DNA of 48,330 bases from positions 1 to 48,330 of the forward strand of contig PBLQ01000018.1 of NCBI GenBank assembly GCA_002721815.1, given 5' to 3'. The notes beneath the pieces are model-generated. The model saw nothing but the letters and a program-made list of their open reading frames with translations. It did no database searches and was not told the DNA's origin. The DNA comes from Myxococcales bacterium (GTDB taxonomy: Bacteria > Myxococcota > UBA727 > GCA-2721815). Shown here piece after piece: positions 16,903 to 27,900 of this stretch. A program made the translations under genes and the position numbers. The first letter of the stretch is position 1, and each line of letters starts with the position of its first letter.

Positions 16903-17964
16903 CTATTCTACCACCACCTCATCCACACAAGGCACTGGCGTCCACGGGGCTGCGAGGTTGGTGCAGCGCCCGGGCAACAACCCAAGTTGAGTGGTGGTTC
17001 CATCGGTGGTATTCACTTCATACAGATAGGATAAGCTTGAAGGGTCGGTGCAAAAATACAACTTGTGATCGTCAGGGTGCCATTCAATGCCTACGGCCCC
17101 GACCGCAATGTCCAGCCCCACCGTGACCGTGGCGAAGCCAGTTTGGATGTCAATGTTGTGTAAACTGCTGTTGTTGCTGTTGATCGAGTAGAGACCATTA
17201 ATATCTTCAGCCCAAGTGGTGCCCGAATTCAAAAAGTTACTTCCAAGCGGGCCCACTTCGGTGCCCGCCCCGGTTTCAATGTCTAACGTCACCAGTTTAT
17301 CGGTGCTGGTGCTCAAACCAAACAATGTTTCTATTTTATCCCCATTGGCCGTGATGCCAGGAATCGATCCCCAATTGGTGGGCCCAATTTCTGTGACGTC
17401 GCATGTACAAGGATCGATGATGTCCAAGGTTCGCTGGGTGGCATTAGAACCATACAGGGTGCCGTCAAAACCAAACGTGGTGGAATTGTAAGAGTCCGTG
17501 GTGCTCAATAAACACAGGGGCGTCCAGTTGCCGGTGACGGTGTCTATTTTGATCAAAGTGTCCGAAGCGTTTTCCACGCTTAAGAGCCATGGGATCACTG
17601 GTTCAGGCGGAGGGCCCGCATCGAGGACCTCTTCAACCATTTGCGTTTCTTGGCCTGCATCCAAAAGGGACACCCCCGCATCGGCTTGCGGCGTGCCGGT
17701 TGGTGGGTTCATCGTGCCACCATCGGGATGGACCACAACAGAAGCGCCGGCGTCTACATTGCCGTCGCCACCCAAGGGAACACATGTGTTCTGCTCACAC
17801 ACCAAGCCCAATTCGCACAAGGTGGATGCATCGCAAGGCGCTCCGACCTTGCCCTTTAATGGTGCACCTGAGCCATCCCCCGGAGCAGGTAATCCAGGTT
17901 TAATTTCTGAAGGGCATGCCAGCGATATGAGCGCAAAAGAAAGAGTGGCGGTCAGTCGAAACAC
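16903..17964 (-). CDS. Propeller-like lipoprotein, paralogue 3 of 3
   Basis: The GTG start directly follows the stop of the upstream paralogue (TAG then GTG), with GGAG nine bases before it. The lipoprotein signal is MFRLTATLSFALISLA|C. A Cys module (CDASTLCELGLVCEQNTCVP) and a DAG/DGG linker lead to a C-terminal domain of about 240 residues. This domain has repeating strands of the type 'L-x-K/T-I/L-D-T/I-x-T-G', 'STTFGFDGTLYG', 'DIIDPCTCDV', 'SIPGITANGDK', 'SGTTWAEDINGLY' and 'GIEWHPDDHKLYFCT', and ends 'CTNLAAPWTPVPCVD'. The pattern suggests a seven-bladed beta-propeller of the kind that binds ligands or partners. No catalytic motif is visible. Last gene of a three-paralogue array. Confidence 0.82.
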   Translation of the reverse strand: MFRLTATLSFALISLACPSEIKPGLPAPGDGSGAPLKGKVGAPCDASTLCELGLVCEQNTCVPLGGDGNVDAGASVVVHPDGGTMNPPTGTPQADAGVSLLDAGQETQMVEEVLDAGPPPEPVIPWLLSVENASDTLIKIDTVTGNWTPLCLLSTTDSYNSTTFGFDGTLYGSNATQRTLDIIDPCTCDVTEIGPTNWGSIPGITANGDKIETLFGLSTSTDKLVTLDIETGAGTEVGPLGSNFLNSGTTWAEDINGLYSINSNNSSLHNIDIQTGFATVTVGLDIAVGAVGIEWHPDDHKLYFCTDPSSLSYLYEVNTTDGTTTQLGLLPGRCTNLAAPWTPVPCVDEVVVE

Positions 17965-18972
17965 CTATTCCGACTCCAGATTGTCGATACAGCTCACGGG
18001 CGTCCAAGGGGCGGCCAAATTGTTGCAGCCATAGCCCATGTTCGTGATCAAGCCTGTTTGGCCCGTGTTAACATCTACGCTGTAAAGGTTGGAGTCTCCG
18101 CCATTGGGGTTGGTGCACGTGTAAAGCGTTTGGGTTCCGATGTGGTATTCAATCCCCACCAAATTGACATTGATATCGATATCGGCAATCGCGGTGGCCA
18201 GCCCCGTCTCCGCGTCGAGAACATACAACTTGTCTGTGAGGTTATTGATGGCATACAGCCCCTCCAGTTCCGTGGACCAAGTGGTCCCCGAATAATGAAA
18301 ATCCAAGCCCAAATCGCCCACGGGGCTGACGACGCCCGTCTCGACACTTAATGTCAATAGTTTGTCCTGATCGGTGCTCAATCCAAATAGCGTTTCTTCT
18401 TTGTTGCCGTCCGCAGTGATGCCTGGAATACTGGTGTACGTTAAACCGTTACTGTCAATGCTGGCCCCCACTTCCGTGACTTCACAAGTGCACGGGTCGA
18501 TGATGTCTAAAGATTTATTAAACCCGTTCCACCCATACAGGGTGCCATCCAAACCAAAAGTGGTCGAGGGGTAGCTGACGGCTTCAGCAAAATCGCATAC
18601 GGTGGTCATCTGACCGGTGGCGGTGTCTATTTTTACTAAATTGCCGAGGGCATTGTTCACGCTGAGCAGCCAAGGCAACACGCCAATGGGTGCCGCTCCC
18701 GCATCAATACTGGCACCTGCATCCTCGGCAGATGTTATGAGGCCCGCATCTCCAACGGTGAGCATTCCCGCATCGACCGCACCCGAAGCGGGTTGGGCAG
18801 GAACGCATTGATCGGCAACACATTCAAAACCCAAATCGCATGGTGACAATGGACACCCCAGCTCGGTCGCGCCACCGTCCAACACTGAACCTTGAGGCTC
18901 GTCCATTGCTTTGGGACAGCCCAAATACATCATCAACATCAATGTTATCAAAATGCGTAAACTCAAAATCAT
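17965..18972 (-). CDS. Propeller-like lipoprotein, paralogue 2 of 3
   Basis: I use ATG 18972; a GTG two codons upstream (18978) is also in frame. The signal peptide is MILSLRILITLMLMMYLG|C. The Cys module reads CPLSPCDLGFECVADQCVP, followed by a DAG linker and the same propeller-like domain as its neighbours: 'PWLLSVNNA', 'KIDTATGQ', 'STTFGLDGTLYGWN', 'IIDPCTCEV', 'SIPGITADGNKEE', 'SGTTWSTELEGLYAI', 'GIEYHIGTQTLYTCT' and 'CNNLAAPWTPVSCID'. The gene abuts its downstream paralogue with no gap. Tandem duplication is evident. Function unknown. Confidence 0.82.
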   Translation of the reverse strand: MILSLRILITLMLMMYLGCPKAMDEPQGSVLDGGATELGCPLSPCDLGFECVADQCVPAQPASGAVDAGMLTVGDAGLITSAEDAGASIDAGAAPIGVLPWLLSVNNALGNLVKIDTATGQMTTVCDFAEAVSYPSTTFGLDGTLYGWNGFNKSLDIIDPCTCEVTEVGASIDSNGLTYTSIPGITADGNKEETLFGLSTDQDKLLTLSVETGVVSPVGDLGLDFHYSGTTWSTELEGLYAINNLTDKLYVLDAETGLATAIADIDINVNLVGIEYHIGTQTLYTCTNPNGGDSNLYSVDVNTGQTGLITNMGYGCNNLAAPWTPVSCIDNLESE

Positions 18973-19089
18973 CACCACCTGTATCGGAACGCCATGCGCA
19001 GCCTGTTCGTCTCTGTATATAATGTAACATGACGAATTGGCGTAATTTTTATGTGCCCAGATCGAGCAGTAAACCCCTGAAAGAAAGGG

Positions 19090-20247
19090 CTAATTGTTGA
19101 TGTTCACCGCCCCAGAATGGCCGGCATCGGCGGTTTCGCCCCCAGAAGAGTCGTCAGGCCGAATCACATCAATTACATCAACACAGTGTACCGCGGTCCA
19201 AGGGGCCGCTAGGTTATTACAGGCCCCCGGCAAACTGTTGATAAATTCGGCATGGCCGGTGTCTGGATTTATTTTGTACAATTTGGAAAGTCCTGGTGCC
19301 GGGTCGTCGGCGTGAAAATTATCGGTGGGGGAAGTCCCAAGACCACCAGAGCCATTTGTGCACGCATAGAGGTTGCTGTCGTAAGGGTTCCATTCAATGC
19401 CAACGTAATGAAAATCGGCATCAAGCTGTACCGCTTCGGTGGCGTTACCGTTGAGTAAATCCAGAGTGTACAGCATGTCGTTATCGCCATTTAAAGCGTA
19501 CAGCCCGGCAATGTCATTGGACCACGTGGTTCCAGAGGTGGTGAAATTCAAGCCCAACTCGCCCACTGGCGTGCCGCTTCCCGTTTCGGTGCTCAGCTCC
19601 AACAGCAAATCATTGGTGGTTTCAATGCCGTAAAGCTGGTCTTCTTTAACGCCATTGGCCGTGATGCCCGGAAGTGTTCCGTAGCCTGTCTCACCCAAAG
19701 ACACCAGGTCACAACTGCAAGGGTCGAGAATCTCGATGGTGTGGTCCGTGGAGTTGGATGCATATAAAACCCCATTGATGCCAAAGGTGGTCGAAGTGTA
19801 GAATTTGTTCACACCCAAAAGGCATAAAGAAATGTATTCGCCAGTTTCGGTGTCGATTTTAAAGAGTTCTGCAGAATCGGTACCGCCATTCACCACCGAT
19901 AAGAGCCATGGGCGCACGTCGCTGTCATAAGGGTCTTGGGGTTGGGGCAATCCGGAGCCAGCATCATGCACCGACGTGTCAGTGCTTGGGTTGCCCGCAT
20001 CGGCGACCGTGGTTTGCGTGGTAGAGGCGCCGGCATCATTGACGGAGTTGGCTTGGTCATCGGGCATGTTGGGATCGGCACAAACCTGATCGGTGCATAA
20101 CAAACCCACTTCACAATCGGTATTAACGGTACATGGCTCTCCCAAAGCCGCTCGTTGGCTCTCGGCATCCCCGCGTCCATCAGGATCAGGACAAGAGACC
20201 GCAAAGAGAAGACCCATCACTCCCCAACTTAACCCCAAATAACGCAT
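19090..20247 (-). CDS. Propeller-like lipoprotein, paralogue 1 of 3
   Basis: The lipoprotein signal is MRYLGLSWGVMGLLFAVS|C. A Cys module (CTVNTDCEVGLLCTDQVC) and a DAG linker precede the shared domain: 'PWLLSVVNGG', 'FKIDTETGEY', 'STTFGINGVLYASN', 'ILDPCSCDL', 'TLPGITANGVKED', 'SGTTWSNDIAGLYAL', 'GIEWNPYDSNLYACT' and 'CNNLAAPWTAVHCVD'. It has an extra loop after the last quoted CT strand and a longer C-terminal tail with Ser/Gly and one more DAG motif. It is separated from paralogue 2 by about 110 bases, so it may have its own transcript. The divergent gene at 20383 shares the upstream region. Confidence 0.82.
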   Translation of the reverse strand: MRYLGLSWGVMGLLFAVSCPDPDGRGDAESQRAALGEPCTVNTDCEVGLLCTDQVCADPNMPDDQANSVNDAGASTTQTTVADAGNPSTDTSVHDAGSGLPQPQDPYDSDVRPWLLSVVNGGTDSAELFKIDTETGEYISLCLLGVNKFYTSTTFGINGVLYASNSTDHTIEILDPCSCDLVSLGETGYGTLPGITANGVKEDQLYGIETTNDLLLELSTETGSGTPVGELGLNFTTSGTTWSNDIAGLYALNGDNDMLYTLDLLNGNATEAVQLDADFHYVGIEWNPYDSNLYACTNGSGGLGTSPTDNFHADDPAPGLSKLYKINPDTGHAEFINSLPGACNNLAAPWTAVHCVDVIDVIRPDDSSGGETADAGHSGAVNINN

Positions 20248-20330
20248 CTGCCACCCGCTTTCTGTTTCAGAAGTTTATTTTTTAACGCATCTACTGGTTT
20301 TAAAAAACCCTGCAGCCCCATAGAGGCCCT

Positions 20331-20359
20331 TTGACAGATTCCCCTGACGTATTAAGGAT
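20331..20359 (+). promoter_or_regulatory. Putative promoter of the MYXO-CTERM gene
   Basis: A consensus -35 TTGACA (20331-20336) is followed after 17 bases by AAGGAT (20354-20359), which matches the -10 consensus poorly. Predicted transcription start is near 20366, just upstream of the GGGAGGT ribosome site. Confidence 0.35.
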
Positions 20360-20382
20360 ACGCTTCTTTTTGGGAGGTCGCC

Positions 20383-21972
20383 ATGAATCGTCTGTTTTCC
20401 ACCGGTTTTATTAGTTTTTACGCAATCTTGGGATGTGTCTCGCTGCTCGGCCACGCCCCACAAGCGCATACCTGTAGCCCCATGCCCTCCGGCGTCCATG
20501 GCAGCACCCCCGATTCCGGCAGTGACCTTCCCAGCAATTCCGCCGTGGTGTTTAACGTTCGCAACATGACCGCCCAGGATTTCACCGCAACCCTAGATGG
20601 CGCCTCCATCGATCTCGAAGCCGTCACCACCCTCAATGATAATTTCAATTTCACGACCAACTATTACCTTGCACTTCGCCCCCAAATCGAGCCTGCAGTG
20701 GGACAAGAACTCGTGATTGAAGGTTGTTACCAGGAGATGTGCTCTACTTATACTTTCAACATCACTGCCGCCGATAACGACTTGCCCGTGCTCCCCGGTT
20801 CGTGGTCCTTTTCCATGCACGACTATGAATTTTTTCCTGGCAATGGCGCCGCCTGTCAGGGCAGCTCCAGCTTGGCCTACTTTCTCGACTTCTTTGGTAC
20901 CACCCCTACCGGCACGAGTGAGGCCACCAACTACTACGTGGTCAAGGCATTTCTCGCCACCGACACTGACAGCAGCACCCCACTCTTACAACGCGTTATT
21001 CAGCCCTACGGTGCAACGGCCACCACTTCTTTTCGTATTAATGACGATCAAATCAATAGCGTGGACCCCAGCACTGGGGTGTGTTTCCAAATCCAAGCCA
21101 TCGATGCGGCTGAAAACACCTCAACAGATGTCTCCACCCAATGTTTGCCTTGCTACAGCCTCACCGACATTCCACCCGAAGACAATGGCAATGAAGGGCC
21201 GGGCGGCGGCCCCCACAATTGGATGTCACAACCCAGCGAGCCGCTTTGGACCGACGACCACTTACACCCCGGGGGCACCTGCAGCACAGAAGACCCCTGT
21301 GATTACATTGAATGCTCAGAAGGCTTGCAGTGCAATGCACCCAATCAAACCGTGATGTCGTCCTACAACGCATGCTCAGAACCCCCCGTGGATGGCGGGG
21401 TCGATGCAGATCCCTGCGATCAAATCACTTGTCCCCAAAACACCCACTGCGAAGCGGGCGATGACACCGCGCTCACCGTCCAAGAACACTGCATTGTGGA
21501 CGATCCAGTCATTTGCGATTTGGAGTGCCAAGATGGATATGTTTGTGCACTTCAAGAAGTTCTTTGCTTCACCAACCCCTGTCCACCTGTCGAAATCTGT
21601 GTGCTGGACAACAGTGATGCAGATGGCGGCGCAGCCTGGGAATCCCCTGTCAGCACAGACGCCGGGGCCGAATATGAAAACACCAGCGATGCGGGCCCAG
21701 ATGCGCCAGAACCACAAACGGACATGGATGCTGGCACAACCATTTCAGACGGAGAGGGCTCTTTAGATGCTGGTGTCACAACATCAGAAACAGACCCGAC
21801 CACCGACGCCGGTGTAGCAAGCAACCCCACAGAGGCACCTCCAAGCAATGGTACCGAGGACGAAACAATTAATTGTGCCTGTAAGGCCTCAGAGCAACAC
21901 CGCAGCCCCACCTCTCTCTTCCTCATTGGATTGATCGGTTTGGGCTTAGGCTTGCGGCGACGCTTAAAATAA
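20383..21972 (+). CDS. Exported Cys-rich protein with MYXO-CTERM tail
   Basis: The ATG has a strong GGGAGGT site. The N-terminus (MNRLFSTGFISFYAILGCVSLLGHAPQAH) is a signal peptide; a Cys inside it (LGC) makes lipidation possible but less typical. Residues about 50-250 form two beta-sandwich-like domains ('NSAVVFNVRNMTAQDFTATLDG', 'YYLALRPQIEPAVGQELVIEGCY' and 'TSFRINDDQ...TGVCFQIQAIDAAENTS'). A Cys-rich segment follows with three 'CDxIxC...C' modules, then a DAG linker. The C-terminus is INCACKA, a hydrophobic helix (LFLIGLIGLGLGL) and RRRLK, the MYXO-CTERM pattern. So it should be exported and anchored by myxosortase-type processing. The 3' end overlaps the convergent Rhs gene by nine bases. 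Confidence 0.85.
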   Translation: MNRLFSTGFISFYAILGCVSLLGHAPQAHTCSPMPSGVHGSTPDSGSDLPSNSAVVFNVRNMTAQDFTATLDGASIDLEAVTTLNDNFNFTTNYYLALRPQIEPAVGQELVIEGCYQEMCSTYTFNITAADNDLPVLPGSWSFSMHDYEFFPGNGAACQGSSSLAYFLDFFGTTPTGTSEATNYYVVKAFLATDTDSSTPLLQRVIQPYGATATTSFRINDDQINSVDPSTGVCFQIQAIDAAENTSTDVSTQCLPCYSLTDIPPEDNGNEGPGGGPHNWMSQPSEPLWTDDHLHPGGTCSTEDPCDYIECSEGLQCNAPNQTVMSSYNACSEPPVDGGVDADPCDQITCPQNTHCEAGDDTALTVQEHCIVDDPVICDLECQDGYVCALQEVLCFTNPCPPVEICVLDNSDADGGAAWESPVSTDAGAEYENTSDAGPDAPEPQTDMDAGTTISDGEGSLDAGVTTSETDPTTDAGVASNPTEAPPSNGTEDETINCACKASEQHRSPTSLFLIGLIGLGLGLRRRLK

Positions 21973-24900
21973 CCGGTAAACACTGGTATCGTTATAACTG
22001 ACACCGCCGCCGCCTCCCACACCCACTCCAATAGAGCCGGTGATAACGGGGTCTGCCCCATCAACGGAGTGGCCCACATCAAAGCTCCCGTGGCCAAGCG
22101 CACCGCCACCGCCACCCCAATTCACGGATTGACCACCAACATCACAAATACAATCATTGGTGCTAAAACCAAAATCAAAGGAAGCATCAACATCGCCTCC
22201 AGTGCCAACACCGACCCCTTCAGTCGCGTAGAAGCCAAGCTGCCAATCACCATTGTCGTCCTGCCCAAAGACGATTCCACCACCGAAATTACCCGAAATA
22301 GGCCCCAAAAAGCCGGAAAGAGAAACGCCGATGGAGAAAGTCCATAAGCCCAAAGGATCTTTAAAGGTAATGGGGTTGTTACCAACATAGCGGTAAAGGT
22401 TGACTTCATTGGATGCGTAGAGAAGAGGGTCTCTCATGGTCCACCGACCACTTCTTGGATCGTAATCACGAAAACCAAAACGCACCAGGCCTGTATCAAC
22501 ATCGGATAACCCCCCCGCGAACCCGACGGGCAGCACAAAGTTGGCATTGGTGTCGGACACGATTTCACCGAAGGCGGTATAAGTTATTTCTTTGACCAGC
22601 GTGCCCGCATCATCAAAAACGGCTCTCGGTGTCCCCAGGTGATCGGTTGCAACATAATAAATATTGCCGCCCTGGATTAAACTAATCAAATGGTTGTTAC
22701 CGTCGTAAATCAACTCAACCAAGTCTTCCGCGTCTGATCGATACGCAGTCAGCTGATAGCCTTTGGTGGGGTTCAAATAAAAATACTCTAAGGTATTTGT
22801 GGCGCTGGCTCTTTTTATCAGACGCCCAAAAGCATCGTGCGAATAGTCCACGCTATAAGAGCCGCTATTGGCTGAAAGCAAGGTCCCACGCATACTGTAA
22901 ACAAAACTTTCCGTGGTCGCCCCATCGGTTCGTGAGGTCATGGCACCATCAACATCAAAGGCATAGGTCCAATCTCCAACGCTGGTCACTCGATCTTGGT
23001 TATCATAGGAAGCGTTTTCGGTGTTCGCCACCACACGGTTGCCATGTGAGTCATAAGAGAAATCTTCTTCATCAGCAGAATTTAAATCAACCCCCAACAA
23101 AGCACCTCTGTCTGAATAGGTATAAGCACGGCTTTCCGTTTCGCTGTCTAAGGTTTCGTTCTTTGTTCCAACAAATCCCGCAATATTATAAGATACATCC
23201 ATGTCATAAACCGTGGCGCCATTGAGCTCCAAAGCCTTCCCAGTCAGATGGCCATCTTCATCATAAACATAAACCTGCGTGAAGCTTTCATCTGCATTCA
23301 CGAGGGAAAGCGGCCGCCCAAAGGGTCCTTTACGATCTTGGGTTAAACCATTTTCAGTAATGATCAAGCCATCTGAATCGTACTCGCGCGTTTTGGTGTA
23401 AATATCATCCCCACTGGAAAAAGACTCTGTGACGATTTCACCAAACTCATTGTACGTGTAGCTAACATCAAATTCTGTGGCACCACTTCCAACACTACGG
23501 ACCCATCTGTTGCCATCTTGGGTGATGCTTTGGCTTGCCGATTCACTGCCCCCCGCCTTAGGTACAATGGAGAACGTGTCTTTCTCTCCCTCAACCTCTA
23601 CTTCGCCGAAAGTGAAAGAAGCCACTTCATCCGCGGAATCATAGCCACTCAGGCGGTCCTGATTCCAACTGTAGGCAATTTGTTTTCCGCTGATGGCGGT
23701 GACCGTTTCAATGCGGCGGTCCAAACCATAACTCCATGCGTAACCTTGAGAAGCACCCGGTGGGGTAAAACTTTCAATTTGTCCGTCGAACCCATGCGTC
23801 ACGTCGTTTTCGGGACCAGACGGCATAATCACTTTACTCAACACGCCTTCGTTATCGTGCTCAAATTGAAACGAGGTCGCCTCATCATTCAGGAGCACCG
23901 AAATAAGATTGTTATCATCGTCATAACCGTAGGTTAAAACATTACCGGCCGCATCCGTTCGAGTCTGCACCCTTCCCTTTGCATCGTGGGTGTAGTCAAA
24001 AGAGTTTTGGGCGTTTTCCATCCGGGTCAAGAACCCATTCGTTTCATCGTAAGTTAAATTCAAGGTCTGGTTTACGTCATCGCTAGAAGTAATATCTGAA
24101 TCATGTACGACACTCTCCAACCGGCCTTTGTCATTGAACGTTTTTGTCAGGCGACGGCCCCCAGCAGATTCCAGCACCCATGTTTTATTATCCATCGACT
24201 GAATACGGCTGAAGTCACGCACATCTTCCACCGTGGTGATGTCGGTCCAAGTGGCAACATAAAGCAAATTGGTGACGTCAGGGATATCTAATTCTCTATC
24301 AACCTCTACCGAAAGTATTTCCCCTGAAGGATAAGTCGTTGTCTGTTCAGACACATACGGCAACTGCATTCCAAAACGTGGATCAGGGGCCTGCTCAATG
24401 CTTACCACCGTTCCCGATGGTTTCTCAAAAGAGCGGGAGCCATCATCAAAATAGCGGTAAATATACTGATCGCCATTAGGGTAGGTCACAGTTTTGACCC
24501 CGCTGCTTTCTCCGGTCGCCTGATACTGAAAAACAGTATCCAGACCTTCTGGGCTCGTCTTGGTTACCGTGTAACTTGTTTCAGTCTCTTCACGCTCCAA
24601 AACAATTTCCCCGCCGTTGGGTAACGTATCGCTTACCAAGCGACCCACATCATCATACTCATAAAGATGTGTTTCATTGTTGGCGTTCGCGTAAGATGCC
24701 AATGATGTCTCTCGCACATAAGTAAACGATGAGATTCTCCCCCCCGGTGTTGTTAGTGTACCTACCATTCCGTCCACATTTGTTGTGAGCGTTGTCGTTT
24801 GGCCAAAGTGACTCTGTATCTGGCTGAGGTGTCCATCACCATCGTGACCAAAAGTTGTCGTCAGCCCATACGCATCCGTAATGGTGGTTAAACGGCCATC

Positions 24901-27900
24901 TTCATCATAACCAAAGTCATAAACTTTCGCCTCTGTTAATAAATGATACGTGGAAATGTGAATCCCGTTTTTGTTGAACACATAATAATGGAGACCGTCT
25001 TTTGCCGGAACGACGTATTCACCATTCGTAAATTTTGTTGAGAACTGCCCCAAAAGATAAACACGGTGCCCAAAAAAGCTTCCAGAGCCAGCTCCTGCCA
25101 CCAAAATCTGCGGCACACCGTCGGTATGGTCTGGTCGCAACACAATGTCTGTCAAATTTTGCGTATTCACATTGGTCGCAGAACCGAATTCAGCCCAAAC
25201 TCCGGTCCCCCCCATGATCACTTCTTTTTCGTCCTCGGTGCTCACGCTATAAACATGATCGTCACCGCTAACAATATAAAGAGTTCCAGAATCGCTGACA
25301 GTCACATCTAAGGGCCACCCGATGCCGGATGTTGCCATGACCGTGAACGCGCCGTCAGGTCCCACGCGGTAAATGGCCCTGTTGCCATTATCAGCAATAT
25401 ATATTTCTCCGGAGTCCGTAATGTGCAAGCCACGCGGCGTATCCAAGCGAACATTTCGTGCATCTAAACCGTCCGCAGGCGTTGATGAACCACCTCCGGC
25501 TATTCGCTCAACCGTTCCATCCAGGCCAACCCGCCGGACACAATCACTGCTATAATCAGAAAAGTAAATGCTGCCATCGGGGCCCATTTCAACATCGCCA
25601 AGGTATTTTCCTAATGCAACGTTTTCTGCACTTCCTGTTTCACAGTTTGAAGATGCAGCAAGCTGACCCGCCACATGATGAATCTTGTTGGTATCCAAAT
25701 CAAAACGACATAACAGCCCCCAATTGGATGTATCGATGGTGAAATATAAATTTCGATTCCCGTCGTAGGCCAAGCCTTCTACGTTTCGATAATTATCTGC
25801 ACAAAGGTCGCCGGCATTGTCGACGGGCTCAATGTTTGACATGTAACCGTCCGCATCCACATATTTTAACCGATACGGTGAAGAGGCATTGGTCGCGATG
25901 TAAAAAGACCCATCCTCTAAAATGGCAATCTTACCCGGTGCATTCATGTGTGTTTCGGTGGCCAAGCCCGAACCGGTGGAGCTCGAACTGGAGCTGGAGC
26001 CCGTGCCCGCAGCGGAACGAAGAATCCACTTGAGAGGAACAACCGGACGGTATGTACCATCCCCTTTATGCAAGATACCGGACCCTGGATCATAGATGTG
26101 ATGTGGGGTTACTGACCAGCCTCCAAGACCCACACCATCGTTTCGCCAGTAATCGATATCACCTATTTGAACATTAAACGTATCGACCCATCCCACAGAG
26201 TCTTCGCCGCGATCAACCGTCCAATTGGAACTGTCAGAGCTGGGAAACGAACCAAAGTCCCGAGTGCTCCCCCCGGTTCCCGTGTAAACGGCTTCAAAAA
26301 CATACTCTATCTCGATAATCGCATCTTGAACTCCTTTTAGCTCTCGTCCGAACGAGTCATAACCATCCCAGGTCCATGTGTGTGTAAGGTCTGCAGATGG
26401 GGTATAGGACGCGGCCTCCACCACGCCAGCAACTTCCATTCGAATTTTGATGGTTTTTAATGATTCGGGCACAGAGCTGCCGATCAGCTGGGTGACAACA
26501 GTACGACTGTTGGCGCCTACACCGCGGTCAGATTGGTAACTCAGTTCATAGGGTGTGCCAACAATGGGAATCGACTCTCGCAGGGACTGGGTTTCACATT
26601 GAATAATGGAGCCATCACACTCACAAGGGCCTTCTTTATCGGGTTTGGTTGGATCGTTATTATTTGAGTCTGCGCCAGCTCCCCCTTCACCCGGTGTCAC
26701 TGCGTCACTCGGATACTCCGCCGGGTAATTGCAGTCCCATGGGGTGAAGTGAGGAATGGGCACACGCCATAAAGTTTCGCCCGGCGCATACAGACTGGCT
26801 AACTGTGCTTTTTCTTCGGCGGTTATATTTAAATTGGATTCACTCTCTGCATCTTCTGCAATACCATCCCCATCGGCATCCAAGGTTACCGTTCCATCAG
26901 CCACGGTTAAAATTTCGATCACGAGGCCATTCTCGGAGGCGACCCAATAGCCTTTTTCTTTATCATAATACCCTGAAGGAACGGGCTCACCCACCGGAAC
27001 ACCAATAAAATTTTCGACGTAATGGTAAATCGGCGGATCAAAAGTAATAGAGGTGGCATCAACGGCATCCGCCTCGTCAGCACTTAATTCCATGGCGTAG
27101 GTATAAGCAGAGGTCGGCGGCAGCTGTCCAGGCATCGTGGCGGGTCCATCTTCTCCCACCGTATATTCGGTACTTCGAATAGAGAGCGACCCCACGTCTT
27201 CAACGCTTCCGTCACTGTGAATAATTTGTGCGGTGGTTCCCGTGGGGATGATGACGCGCGACTGTCTTGTTCCGCGTTCATCACTGGTAAGGCTGCCAGA
27301 GGCTACTTGGGCGTCGCTGAGATTCCCCAAGGTAATGGTGGTCACCTCAACATCTAACGCTTTGAGGTTGACGTTTTCGTTGGTTCTACTCTCACGCCAA
27401 TCCACCGTAAATCGCCGACTCGAATCCAGGTAACCCTCTTTTGAGAACCGCACTAAAAAGTCTTTACCTCCATTAATGGCAATATCGTATGCACCATCAG
27501 TTCGAGTGAGTGTCCAGCCAAATTCAGTGTTCTGCGGAAATTCTACTTTAACTCCCTCTAAAGCGGTGCCCGCTTCATCATACACATAACCTTTCATCAC
27601 GCTCATTCGTTCTTCCGAAAACACCTCTGGATTGACCCCTTGCTGGACAGGTGTATCGCTGTTGAACAAAAAGCTGTTCTGGTCATAAAAGGTAGGAATC
27701 CCCTCGCTGGGTAAAGCTTCCACAATATCTGACGGATTCGGTACCTCCGTCACCACCAAATCAGGGTCAAAGCAATAATCCGTATCTGCCCATTGACCGT
27801 TCGTACATTCTTGCCGGTACGTTCCACCGTTTTGTACGCCGCAAACCGTCGGACCCATCTGTGTGGTGCCATTCACGCAAACATCTGAATCGGAACAAAT

